From the NCBI RefSeq assembly GCF_018129385.1, contig NZ_JAFCLN010000008.1, positions 124,001 to 188,000 of the forward strand: a stretch of 64,000 nucleotides of DNA. Reading direction: 5' to 3'. The translations under genes were made by a program, and so were the position numbers. This DNA comes from Bradyrhizobium lablabi. Its GTDB lineage: Bacteria; Pseudomonadota; Alphaproteobacteria; Rhizobiales; Xanthobacteraceae. Positions 34,001 to 42,075 of the stretch are shown here, piece after piece. Position 1 is the stretch's first letter. Every line of letters begins with the position of its first letter. The notes under the pieces were generated by a model. That model saw nothing but the letters and a program-made list of their open reading frames with translations. It searched no databases and was not told the DNA's origin.

Positions 34001-34912
34001 TCAGGCATTGGCCATCGCGCCGCGCTCGACCAGTTTGGTTTGCGACGCCATCCACTGCATGATCCAGCGATACACCCACGGGATCGGGATGATGAACATG
34101 AAACCGATCACCGCCACGATCGAGCGCCAGAGAAACTCCAGCCCGGTACCGGTGAACACCACTTCACGCCGCGTGCCCTGGATGTTGCGGCAGATCCACC
34201 GCATCATCGCCGAATAGACCCATGCCCAGCCGATGATGGTGATAACGGAGATGACTGCCAGGATGGACCATCCGGCGTAAGCCCAGACCGAGCCGGAGAA
34301 GGAAAGCCCGAGCGATTGCCCGTTCGACGCCAGGTTCGCCACCAGCCATTTGAGGAACAGCCAGTAGAGGACGATTTGGACGATGTAGATCAGATTGTTG
34401 AGCCACTCGATCTCGGTGAAAGCGCCGATGATGGCGATGACGATCACAAACGCGATGAAACCGAAATACCAGATGGCAACGGTCATTGCCGTTCCGGTGA
34501 AGCTGAGGTTCGGCCGTCCCGGCACGTGAATGCGGGAAACGATCCACTTGTTGTACCAAACCAGGACCCATGGGGTCGGGATGATGAAGGCGAGGCCGAT
34601 CAGCAGGACGAGGCTGCGCCAGACGAACTCCCAGATGCCGAAGTCGATCGCGAGCGAGCCGCCGCCGGCTGGGCCGGCGTATCCGCCGGGATAGGCCGGA
34701 GGACCGCCCGGTTGCGCGATCGACGGCGGGCCGGGCGGCATCGACATCAGGCCCGGGATTTCGCCGGCCTTCTGCCAGCCGGCCATGCCCTCGGACCAGA
34801 CCAGCGTATCGGCCCGCACCGTCCCGCGGGCGATCAGGTCGCGTAATTGCTCTTCCGGGAACGGGCCCTGCTGTTGGCCATTGGCGGCGTAAAACCAGGA
34901 TCGGCTCGGCAT
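34001..34912 (-). CDS. GYF-domain (DUF4339) membrane protein with duplicated DUF898-like segments
   Basis: A 303-residue protein. Residues 4-55 are a GYF_2 domain (SWFYAANGQQQGPFPEEQLR, then VWSEGMAGWQKAGEIPGL), a Pro/Gly-rich linker follows, and residues about 85-300 hold several transmembrane segments. Two stretches are clearly related, FVWRSLVLLIGLAFIIPTPW and FLWRSIVAVIGFMFIIPIPW, so the membrane part arose by internal duplication; it resembles YjgN/DUF898. Function unknown. It is divergent from the glnK gene. Confidence 0.72.
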   Translation of the reverse strand: MPSRSWFYAANGQQQGPFPEEQLRDLIARGTVRADTLVWSEGMAGWQKAGEIPGLMSMPPGPPSIAQPGGPPAYPGGYAGPAGGGSLAIDFGIWEFVWRSLVLLIGLAFIIPTPWVLVWYNKWIVSRIHVPGRPNLSFTGTAMTVAIWYFGFIAFVIVIAIIGAFTEIEWLNNLIYIVQIVLYWLFLKWLVANLASNGQSLGLSFSGSVWAYAGWSILAVISVITIIGWAWVYSAMMRWICRNIQGTRREVVFTGTGLEFLWRSIVAVIGFMFIIPIPWVYRWIMQWMASQTKLVERGAMANA

Positions 34913-35128
34913 GTTGTTTCCTCAACTAATTTTGGCGGTCAAAGAAAGTAAGCCGGGGCTGGCGGGCGACCGAAGATGTCCCGGCCGGGAGAAATCGCAT
35001 TCTGGCGGACGTTCCCGTCACCTGTACAGGGAGCGCGGCGGCTTCATCGCAATGTTTTCTGCAAAACCTGCAACTTTTTTGTGCCATTTGCTCAGAAAGA
35101 TGCCAGATTTGCACCGGCGTCCACCACG

Positions 35129-35143
35129 CGGCAGGCAAACTGC
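35129..35143 (+). promoter_or_regulatory. Weak candidate sigma-54 promoter of the first glnK-amtB
   Basis: CGGCAGG-CAAA-CTGC keeps the essential GG and GC at the correct 10-base spacing but has three mismatches to TGGCACG-N4-TTGC. A transcript starting near 35154 would just include the gaagg ribosome-binding site before the ATG at 35173. Confidence 0.3.
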
Positions 35144-35172
35144 CACATGCTGCATTAACTGAAGGCCCGCTC

Positions 35173-35511
35173 ATGAAACTTGTCGTCGCGATCATCAAAC
35201 CCTTCAAGCTGGACGAGGTGCGCCAGGCGCTGACCGCGATCGGCGTCCACGGCATGACCGTGACCGAGGTCAAGGGCTATGGCCGCCAGAAGGGCCATAC
35301 CGAGATCTATCGCGGCGCCGAATATGTCGTGAACTTCCTGCCGAAGCTGCGGATCGAGATCGCGGTCGCCTCCGAACTCGCCGACAAGGCGGTCCAGGTC
35401 ATCACCTCGGGCGCCCGCACCGGCCAGATCGGCGACGGCAAGATCTTTGTGACGCCGATCGACCATGCGCTGCGCATCCGCACCGGCGAGACCGACAGCG
35501 ACGCGCTCTGA
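35173..35511 (+). CDS. glnK: PII nitrogen-regulatory protein (GlnK/GlnB), copy 1
   Basis: A 112-residue PII signal protein. The T-loop carries the uridylylated Tyr in GHTEIYRGAEY (Tyr51), and the ATP/2-oxoglutarate-binding TGQIGDGKIFV and RIRTGE motifs are intact. It senses energy and 2-oxoglutarate and blocks ammonium channels when unmodified. The amtB gene follows 73 bases later, so GlnK is preferred to GlnB. About 70% identical by eye to copy 2 at 37200. Confidence 0.95.
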   Translation: MKLVVAIIKPFKLDEVRQALTAIGVHGMTVTEVKGYGRQKGHTEIYRGAEYVVNFLPKLRIEIAVASELADKAVQVITSGARTGQIGDGKIFVTPIDHALRIRTGETDSDAL

Positions 35512-35584
35512 AGACATTGAGACCGAGCAGCGCGGCAACACGCCGGCGCTGCGATCGACAAGATTGTAAATGCCGGGGGACATC

Positions 35585-36880
35585 ATGGGGATTCATTCGC
35601 GCGCCGCGACCTGCGCGGCTGTATTCGGGTTGGCAACGCTGGCGACGCCGGCCTTTGCCGATGATGCGGCCATCAATTCCGCCGACACCGCCTGGATGAT
35701 CGTCGCCACCGCGCTGGTGCTGATGATGACGATCCCGGGGCTGGCGCTGTTCTATGCCGGCATGGTGCGCAAGAAGAACGTGCTCGCCACCATGGCGCAG
35801 AGCCTCGCTGCCGTTGGCCTCGTCTCGATCCTCTGGGTCGCCTTCGGCTACTCGCTGGCCTTCGTCGGCGACGGCCAATGGATCGGCACGCTCGACCGCT
35901 GGTTCCTCGCGGGGATGACGATGGACTCGGTCAACCCGGCGGCGAAGACGATTCCCGAGGCGCTGTTCATGCTCTACCAGATGACCTTTGCGATCATCAC
36001 GGTGGCGCTGGTGGCGGGCGCGGTGGCCGACCGCATGCGGTTTTCGGCCTATCTGCTGTTCTCGATCGGCTGGTTCACCTTCGTCTATGTACCCTTGGCG
36101 CATTGGGTGTGGGGCGGCGGCTTCCTTCAGACCATGGGCGTGCTCGATTTCGCCGGCGGCCTTGTCGTGCATCTGTCGGCCGGCATCGGCGGGCTGGTGG
36201 CGGCCAAGGTGCTCGGCAATCGCCATGGCTATGGCGCCGAGAATCTCGCGCCGTTCGACCTTTCGCTCGCGGTGATCGGCACCGGCATGCTGTGGGTCGG
36301 CTGGTTCGGCTTCAATGGCGGCTCGGCGCTCACGGCGAGCCCACGCGCGGTGATGGCGATCACGGCGACGCATCTGTCGGCTTGCGCCGGCGCGCTGACC
36401 TGGGCCGCGCTCGAATGGTCGACACGCCGAAAGCCGTCGGTGCTCGGCATGATCTCCGGCGCCGTCGCGGGCCTCGGCACCATCACGCCGGCCTCCGGCT
36501 TCGTCGCGCCATGGGCCGGCATCGTGATCGGCGTCGCCGCCGGCGCGGTCTGCTTCTGGGCCTGCACCGCGCTCAAGGTGCGCCTCAAATACGACGATTC
36601 GCTCGACGTGTTCGGCGTCCATGGCATCGGCGGCATCACCGGCACGATCCTGTGCGGCGTGTTTGCGGCGACCGCGATCGGCGGGACGTCGGGCCTGATC
36701 GAGGGCAACCCGCAGCAGGTGCTGATCCAGCTCGCTGGCGTCGGCATCACCCTGGTCTGGACGGCGGTCGTGACCTTCATCCTGCTCAAGCTGGTCGGCG
36801 TGTTCGCGCCCCTGCGCGTATCGCTACAGCAGGAACTCGAGGGCCTCGATATCTCCCAGCATGGCGAAGCGTTGCAGTAA
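35585..36880 (+). CDS. amtB: Ammonium transporter, copy 1
   Basis: A 431-residue Amt-family channel with a cleavable signal peptide (AATCAAVFGLATLATPAFA). The conserved pore histidines are in LVVHLSAG and FGVHGIGG; the periplasmic and helix signatures TIPGLALFYAGMVRKKN and WVGWFGFNGGSAL are present, with 11 expected transmembrane helices. I use the ATG at 35585 because GGGGGA lies just upstream; an ATG at 35570 adds five residues. Paired with the preceding glnK. Confidence 0.93.
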   Translation: MGIHSRAATCAAVFGLATLATPAFADDAAINSADTAWMIVATALVLMMTIPGLALFYAGMVRKKNVLATMAQSLAAVGLVSILWVAFGYSLAFVGDGQWIGTLDRWFLAGMTMDSVNPAAKTIPEALFMLYQMTFAIITVALVAGAVADRMRFSAYLLFSIGWFTFVYVPLAHWVWGGGFLQTMGVLDFAGGLVVHLSAGIGGLVAAKVLGNRHGYGAENLAPFDLSLAVIGTGMLWVGWFGFNGGSALTASPRAVMAITATHLSACAGALTWAALEWSTRRKPSVLGMISGAVAGLGTITPASGFVAPWAGIVIGVAAGAVCFWACTALKVRLKYDDSLDVFGVHGIGGITGTILCGVFAATAIGGTSGLIEGNPQQVLIQLAGVGITLVWTAVVTFILLKLVGVFAPLRVSLQQELEGLDISQHGEALQ

Positions 36881-36926
36881 TTACCGCATTTTCCCGATCT
36901 AATTACCTCTGAACTGCCCGCCCGGT

Positions 36927-36941
36927 GGGCACGATCTTGGC
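36927..36941 (+). promoter_or_regulatory. Candidate sigma-54 promoter upstream of the second glnK (distal)
   Basis: GGGCACG-ATCT-TGGC has both invariant dinucleotides (GG and GC) at the right spacing and two mismatches to TGGCACG-N4-TTGC. It would give a leader of about 245 bases. Confidence 0.4.
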
Positions 36942-37006
36942 AAGAGCCTGTCGTGCCCAGCAAATGGGCTGGTCTGCTTAGACATTAGGCGCGACCGAAT
37001 GGCGCA

Positions 37007-37029
37007 GTTTTGGCCACATCCGCCAAAAC
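37007..37029. promoter_or_regulatory. Inverted repeat in the glnK2 promoter region
   Basis: gttttggc and gccaaaac are exact reverse complements with a 7-base spacer, lying about 46 bases upstream of the proximal sigma-54-like element. Position fits an enhancer-binding protein such as NtrC, though the sequence is not a good match to the enteric NtrC consensus; it could alternatively form a hairpin after the first amtB. Confidence 0.4.
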
Positions 37030-37074
37030 GCAAAAACACCCGGATTCATAAACCGTTAGGGAATGCCGCCGTTC

Positions 37075-37089
37075 TGGCACGGCATTTGA
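37075..37089 (+). promoter_or_regulatory. Candidate sigma-54 promoter upstream of the second glnK (proximal)
   Basis: TGGCACG-GCAT-TTGA matches the sigma-54 consensus at all positions except the last (A instead of C in the -12 element). The preceding C also fits. Predicted start near 37101, leader about 100 bases. The remainder of the 319-base gap holds the inverted repeat at 37007 and the ribosome-binding site. Confidence 0.5.
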
Positions 37090-37199
37090 TTCTACGGGGC
37101 GAGGCTGTGCCCGCGTAGTGAACTACCTCTCCGCGTGGTGAACCTCAGTCGAGAACGCCCGGCCTTTGTCTGAGCCGGGCCCAAGCGGGGATAGGACCC

Positions 37200-37538
37200 A
37201 TGAAAATTGTTATGGCGATCATTAAGCCATTCAAGCTGGAAGAAGTCCGGGACGCCCTGACCGCCATTGGCGTTCACGGTCTCACGGTGACGGAAGTCAA
37301 GGGATATGGCCGGCAGAAGGGCCACACGGAAATCTATCGCGGCGCCGAATATGCCGTGAGCTTCCTGCCCAAGATCAAGATCGAGGTGGCTGTCGCCTCC
37401 GAGCAGGTCGACAAGACCATCGACGCCATCACGTCCGCGGCCAAGACCGGACAGATCGGCGACGGCAAGATCTTCGTCATGAACCTCGACCATGCGGTCC
37501 GCATCCGCACCGGCGAGGCCGATGCCGCTGCCCTCTGA
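37200..37538 (+). CDS. glnK: PII nitrogen-regulatory protein GlnK, copy 2
   Basis: A 112-residue PII protein with intact T-loop Tyr (GHTEIYRGAEY) and the TGQIGDGKIFV nucleotide-binding segment. It differs from copy 1 mainly between residues 52 and 90. ggggatagg precedes the ATG. Followed after 37 bases by its own amtB; the promoter region looks sigma-54 dependent, which fits nitrogen-limitation control by NtrC. Confidence 0.95.
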   Translation: MKIVMAIIKPFKLEEVRDALTAIGVHGLTVTEVKGYGRQKGHTEIYRGAEYAVSFLPKIKIEVAVASEQVDKTIDAITSAAKTGQIGDGKIFVMNLDHAVRIRTGEADAAAL

Positions 37539-37575
37539 TTTCGCGCACACCCTTACCACTCAGGAGTAATACAAA

Positions 37576-39024
37576 ATGACGTTCAAACGTCCCTATAGCG
37601 CGGGACTGGCGGCCCTCGCAGTCGGCCTGCTCGCCGCAACCGCGGCCCATGCAGAGCCAACGATCAACAAGGGCGACAATGCCTGGCTGATGACATCGAC
37701 GGTGCTGGTGCTGTTGATGACGATTCCCGGCCTTGCGCTGTTCTATGGCGGCCTGGTGCGCTCCAAGAACATGCTCTCGGTCCTGATGCAGGTGTTCTAC
37801 ACCGTCTGCATCGTGGTCCTGTTGTGGGCGCTGTACGGCTACAGCCTCGCCTTCACCGGCGGTTCCGATTTCATCGGCGGCTTCTCGAAGGCCTTCATGA
37901 TGGGCATCACGCCCGACTCCAAGGCCGCGACCTTCAGCGTCGATGCCAACGTGACCGAGATGGTCTATCTCTGCTTCCAGATGACCTTCGCGGCGATCAC
38001 GCCGGCGCTGATCGTCGGCGCGTTTGCCGAGCGCATGAAGTTCGCCGCGGTGGCGCTGTTCATCCCGCTCTGGGTCACCCTAATCTACTTCCCGATCGCC
38101 CACATGGTCTGGTACTGGCCGGGCCCGGACGCGATCCAGGATGCCGCCAAGGCGCTCGCCGCTGCGGCTGACGGCGCGGCCAAGACCGCGGCGCAGGCCA
38201 AGCTCGACGAGATCAACGCCGACGCCGGCTGGATCTTCAAGAAGGGCGCGATCGACTTCGCGGGCGGCACCGTCGTGCACATCAATGCCGGCATCGCCGG
38301 CCTCGTCGGCGCGCTCCTGATCGGCAAGCGTGTCGGCTACGGCAAGGAGCTGATGGCCCCCCACTCGCTGACCATGTCGATGATCGGCGCCTCGCTGCTC
38401 TGGGTCGGCTGGTTCGGCTTCAACGCCGGCTCCAACCTCGAAGCCTCCGGCGGCGCCGCGCTCGCCATGACCAACTCCTTCGTCGCGACTGCGGCGGCGG
38501 CGCTGTCGTGGATGTTCGCGGAGTGGATAATCAAGGGTCACCCCTCCGTACTCGGCGCGATCTCCGGCGCGGTGGCCGGTCTCGTCGCGGTCACGCCCGC
38601 GGCCGGTTTTGCCGGCCCGATGGGCGCGATCGTGCTTGGCCTGGTGGTCGGCGTGGTCTGCCTGTTCTTCTGCACTGTGATCAAGAACGCGCTCGGCTAT
38701 GACGACTCGCTCGACGTGTTCGGCGTGCACTGTGTCGGCGGCATCGTCGGCGCGATCGGCACCGGCATCCTGGTGAACCCCGCCCTCGGCGGCGCCGGTA
38801 TCGTGGATTACACCGCGGTTCCGCCCAAGGTCGCCGACTACGACTTCGCGACGCAGATGATCGCGCAGCTCTGGGGCGTCGGCACCACGCTGGTGTGGTC
38901 CGGCATCGGCTCGGCGATCCTCTACAAGGTCGTCGATGTCATCGTCGGCCTGCGCGTCAACGTCGAGGTCGAGCGTGAAGGCCTCGATGTCACCGAGCAC
39001 ACCGAGCGCGCCTACAACATGTGA
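37576..39024 (+). CDS. amtB: Ammonium transporter, copy 2
   Basis: A 482-residue Amt channel with signal peptide (AGLAALAVGLLAATAAHA). Pore histidines lie in TVVHINAG and FGVHCVGG. It is about 50 residues longer than copy 1, owing mainly to an Ala/Lys-rich insertion (AAKALAAAADGAAKTAAQAK and following) in an extramembrane loop after the WYWPGPD helix end. AGGAGT precedes the ATG. Its transcript ends at the strong terminator at 39105. Confidence 0.94.
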   Translation: MTFKRPYSAGLAALAVGLLAATAAHAEPTINKGDNAWLMTSTVLVLLMTIPGLALFYGGLVRSKNMLSVLMQVFYTVCIVVLLWALYGYSLAFTGGSDFIGGFSKAFMMGITPDSKAATFSVDANVTEMVYLCFQMTFAAITPALIVGAFAERMKFAAVALFIPLWVTLIYFPIAHMVWYWPGPDAIQDAAKALAAAADGAAKTAAQAKLDEINADAGWIFKKGAIDFAGGTVVHINAGIAGLVGALLIGKRVGYGKELMAPHSLTMSMIGASLLWVGWFGFNAGSNLEASGGAALAMTNSFVATAAAALSWMFAEWIIKGHPSVLGAISGAVAGLVAVTPAAGFAGPMGAIVLGLVVGVVCLFFCTVIKNALGYDDSLDVFGVHCVGGIVGAIGTGILVNPALGGAGIVDYTAVPPKVADYDFATQMIAQLWGVGTTLVWSGIGSAILYKVVDVIVGLRVNVEVEREGLDVTEHTERAYNM

Positions 39025-39104
39025 GTTCTCCCGGGGCGCGATCCCTTAGGGGTCGCGTCCACAACTCCGGTTCGGGCACATACCCGGCAATGCCCTGACC
39101 GTTG

Positions 39105-39140
39105 AGGGGCTCCAGCGCAAGCTGGGGCCCCTTTCTTTTT
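39105..39140 (+). terminator. Rho-independent terminator of glnK2-amtB2
   Basis: aggggctccagc and gctggggcccct form a 12-bp stem with one G-T pair around the loop gcaa, followed by ttcttttt. It lies about 80 bases after the amtB stop. Confidence 0.87.
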
Positions 39141-39296
39141 CACCCACCGAAATTTGACAGCCCCGCACCCGCCGCGCGCGTGTTGACGCGGGCGGAAATG
39201 AACTGTTTCTTTCCGTCTCCGTCGCGAACGGTGGCCGGGCGAGGTGAATTCCGCCTCCCGCAAAAAACAAGAAGCAGCAAGGGGTGAGATACGTTT

Positions 39297-41522
39297 ATGG
39301 AAGCCCACGCCAGCAATGCATCCACCTCCAGCGCCAAGTGGTCGCCCGCCCCTGACGCCAGCGACGTCATCAAAAGCATCCATGCGATGCTGCACCCGCG
39401 CAACATCGTGCTGGTCGGCGCCACCGACAAGCCCGGCAATTATGCCGAGCGGATCTGGAACAACCTGATCAAATACAAATATGAAGGCGGCCTGTTCCCG
39501 GTCAACGCGAAGCGCGAAACGATCTGGGGCGTCACCTGCTACAAGGATTTTGCCAGCCTCCCCGAAAAGCCGGACCACGTGCTGGTGCTGGTGCCGGCGC
39601 GCTTTGCGGTGCAGGTGATCCGCGATGCAGCGGCGGCCGGCGCGCGGTCTGCGACCATCGTGACGTCGGGGTTCAGTGAGTTGCAGGACGAGGAGAGCCA
39701 GCGGCTTGCGGTCGAGCTGAAGCAGGCGGTGAAGGAAACCGGCCTCGCCGTCACCGGCCCGAACTGCCTCGGCAACCTCTCCGCCGGCGAAAAGCTGTTC
39801 ACCAATATCGACGACCGCATTGTCACCATGGAACAGGGTGCGGTCGCAGTTGCCGGCCAATCCGGCGCGATCGTGATGGCGATCCGTCAGGCGCTGGAAG
39901 ATCGCGGCGTCGGCGTCGGCTACATGGTCACGACCGGCAACGAGACCGGCCTAGAGACACCAGACCTGATGGCCTATTTCGCCGCCGATCCCTCGATCCG
40001 CGTCATCGTGGTGTATCTGGAGGGCGTGCGGAACACGAAAGTCTTCCGCGAGGCCTGCAAGGCCGCGCGCGCCGCCGGCAAGCCCGTCATCGCGCTGAAA
40101 CTTGGCGCTTCCGAAGGCGGCCGGGCGGCGGCGATGGCGCATACCGGCGCGCTCGCCGGCTCGATCGAAACCTTTGACGCGATCTCGACCCGCGAAGGCG
40201 TGATTCGCGTACGCGGGCTCGATGAATTGATCGAGACCACCGAGTGCTTTGTGCATGCCGACCCGCCGAAGGGCAATCGCCTGGCAGCGGTGTCGCTGTC
40301 CGGCGGCAAGCGCGGCCTGCTGATCGACGCGTTCTATTCGGCGGGGCTCAACTTTGCTCCGCTCTCCCCCAATGCCTCGCAGCAACTGGCAACAATGCTC
40401 GGCCCGGGCAGCATCGTGGGGAATCCCCTGGATGCCGGCTTCGCTGCGGTGGTCGATCCCTCCGTCTACATGAAATCGATCAAGATCATGATCGACGATC
40501 CCGACACCGACATCGTCATCATCGATTCCGAACTGCCGAAAGCGCCGCACGAGCTGCGCGAGCGCAACTTGCGCATCGTCAACGAAATGGCTGCTGAGGC
40601 CAACAAGCCCGTGATCTACATCAGCGCGATGTCGATCGGTTTTACCGAGTTCATGAAAGGCTTGCGAAAGACGCTGCCGCATGTCGCGGTACTGCAGGGA
40701 CTGGACCGCGCGGTCGGGGCGATCAAGTCGCTGATCGAATATGCCTCGCTGCGCAAGGAAGTGCCCGACATCGTCTCGAGCTCGAAGGCATCCGCGCGCG
40801 CCGTGCTGGAGAAAGCGCTGAAAAGCGCCAATGGCGCTGCGGCGCTCGACGAGGTTGCCTCGAAAAAGCTGCTGAAGGCCTATGGCATCCCGATCTCGAA
40901 GGAGGAGATCGCCCAGAGTGCGGCCGAGGCCGCCAGGATCGCGAAGAAAATCGGCTTTCCGGTCGTGGCCAAAGTGGTCAGCCCGGACATCCTGCACAAG
41001 TCGGACGTCGGCGGCGTGGTGCTCAACCTCAACAGCGCAGCCGAGGTGAAGAAGGCATTTGAGGACATCACCAGGCGGGTGAAGAAGATCAAGGGCAAGC
41101 CGAAGCTCGAGGGCATCCTGATCGCACAACAGGTCAAGGCCGACCTCGAGCTGGTGGTCGGCGCATCCCTTGATGCCGAGATGGGGCCGGTGGTGCTGTT
41201 TGGCACCGGCGGCGTCGATATCGAGCTGATGAAGGATGTCGCGCTCGCCGGCGCGCCGCTGGATGCGGATGAGGCGAGGCAACTGATCCACAAGACCAAG
41301 GCCGGCGTGAAGATCAAAGGCTATCGCGGCAAGCCGGCGCTGCACGAGGCATCCGCGGTGAAGGCGCTGGTCGGCCTGTCCAACCTGATGGCCGATGCCG
41401 ACGGCCGCATCGCCTCGATCGACGTCAATCCGTTCCTGATCAACAGCAAGGTGGGCGTCGCGGTGGACGGGCTGATCGTCCTCAACAATGCGGCGGCCAA
41501 CAAGGCCGCCGCCAAACACTAG
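39297..41522 (+). CDS. NDP-forming acyl-CoA synthetase (acetate-CoA ligase family)
   Basis: A 741-residue fusion of the alpha and beta parts of ADP-forming acyl-CoA synthetase. Residues 30-125 are a CoA-binding Rossmann domain (PRNIVLVGATDKPGNYAERI), residues 180-490 the succinyl-CoA-ligase-like part with phosphohistidine H282 in AMAHTGALAGS, and residues 510-741 an ATP-grasp domain (IGFPVVAKVVSPDILHKSDV, then ASIDVNPFLI). The reaction interconverts an acyl-CoA, ADP and phosphate with acid, CoA and ATP. Homologues include feruloyl-CoA synthetases, so the acid substrate is open. aaggggtg precedes the ATG; the GFA gene follows after 12 bases. Confidence 0.87.
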   Translation: MEAHASNASTSSAKWSPAPDASDVIKSIHAMLHPRNIVLVGATDKPGNYAERIWNNLIKYKYEGGLFPVNAKRETIWGVTCYKDFASLPEKPDHVLVLVPARFAVQVIRDAAAAGARSATIVTSGFSELQDEESQRLAVELKQAVKETGLAVTGPNCLGNLSAGEKLFTNIDDRIVTMEQGAVAVAGQSGAIVMAIRQALEDRGVGVGYMVTTGNETGLETPDLMAYFAADPSIRVIVVYLEGVRNTKVFREACKAARAAGKPVIALKLGASEGGRAAAMAHTGALAGSIETFDAISTREGVIRVRGLDELIETTECFVHADPPKGNRLAAVSLSGGKRGLLIDAFYSAGLNFAPLSPNASQQLATMLGPGSIVGNPLDAGFAAVVDPSVYMKSIKIMIDDPDTDIVIIDSELPKAPHELRERNLRIVNEMAAEANKPVIYISAMSIGFTEFMKGLRKTLPHVAVLQGLDRAVGAIKSLIEYASLRKEVPDIVSSSKASARAVLEKALKSANGAAALDEVASKKLLKAYGIPISKEEIAQSAAEAARIAKKIGFPVVAKVVSPDILHKSDVGGVVLNLNSAAEVKKAFEDITRRVKKIKGKPKLEGILIAQQVKADLELVVGASLDAEMGPVVLFGTGGVDIELMKDVALAGAPLDADEARQLIHKTKAGVKIKGYRGKPALHEASAVKALVGLSNLMADADGRIASIDVNPFLINSKVGVAVDGLIVLNNAAANKAAAKH

Positions 41523-41534
41523 GGAGAGCGTCAG

Positions 41535-41936
41535 ATGAAGCTTTCAGGCGGATGCTATTGCGGCGCCGTGCGCTATGAGGCCGAGGGCGAGCCGATGATG
41601 AAGGCGCAGTGCCATTGCCGCGAGTGCCAGTACATCACCGGCGGCTCGCCCAACATGTTCGTGGCGATGTCGCCCGACGGCTTCAAATACACCAAAGGCG
41701 CGCCAAAACAGTTCGCACGCAAGGATCTGGAAAAGCCGGTGACGCGAGAATTTTGCGCCGAATGCGGCACGCATATCGTGACGCGGCCGCAGCGGCCGGT
41801 CGTCGTGATCAAGGTCGGCACGCTCGATCAGCCGGCCCTGATGATGCCGCAGGTCGCGATCTACACCGTCGACAAGCAGCCGTTTCATATGATTCCGGAA
41901 GGGATGCCGGCGTTCGAACGGCTGCCGCAGCGATAG
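41535..41936 (+). CDS. GFA family (Mss4-like zinc-binding) protein
   Basis: A 133-residue Mss4-fold protein. Zinc ligands are visible as GGCYCGAVRY, QCHCRECQ and FCAECGTH. The family is named for glutathione-dependent formaldehyde activation, but most small members such as this have no proven activity. It is 12 bases downstream of the acyl-CoA synthetase gene and probably in its transcript. Confidence 0.88.
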   Translation: MKLSGGCYCGAVRYEAEGEPMMKAQCHCRECQYITGGSPNMFVAMSPDGFKYTKGAPKQFARKDLEKPVTREFCAECGTHIVTRPQRPVVVIKVGTLDQPALMMPQVAIYTVDKQPFHMIPEGMPAFERLPQR

Positions 41937-42017
41937 CGGCACACCGAATCTGCAAAACAACCCCATGCACAGTAGGATCCGTCCCGATTCGTGGGGGTTG
42001 TCTGGGGACAGAAGACG

Positions 42018-42052
42018 GACGTGGATGGCCGGGACAAGCCCGGCCATGTCGA
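42018..42052. repeat. Half copy of family A repeat
   Basis: gacgtggatggccgggacaa followed by gcccggccatg is one arm of the family A element, without its partner. It lies just after the GFA gene, between convergent genes. Confidence 0.6.
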
Positions 42053-42075
42053 CAGCAAATGACGGAAGCTCGGCT

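Noticed and set aside
39951..41519. 522-codon minus-strand open frame
   Set aside because: Antisense to the acyl-CoA synthetase, with no recognisable domain and shadow-type composition.
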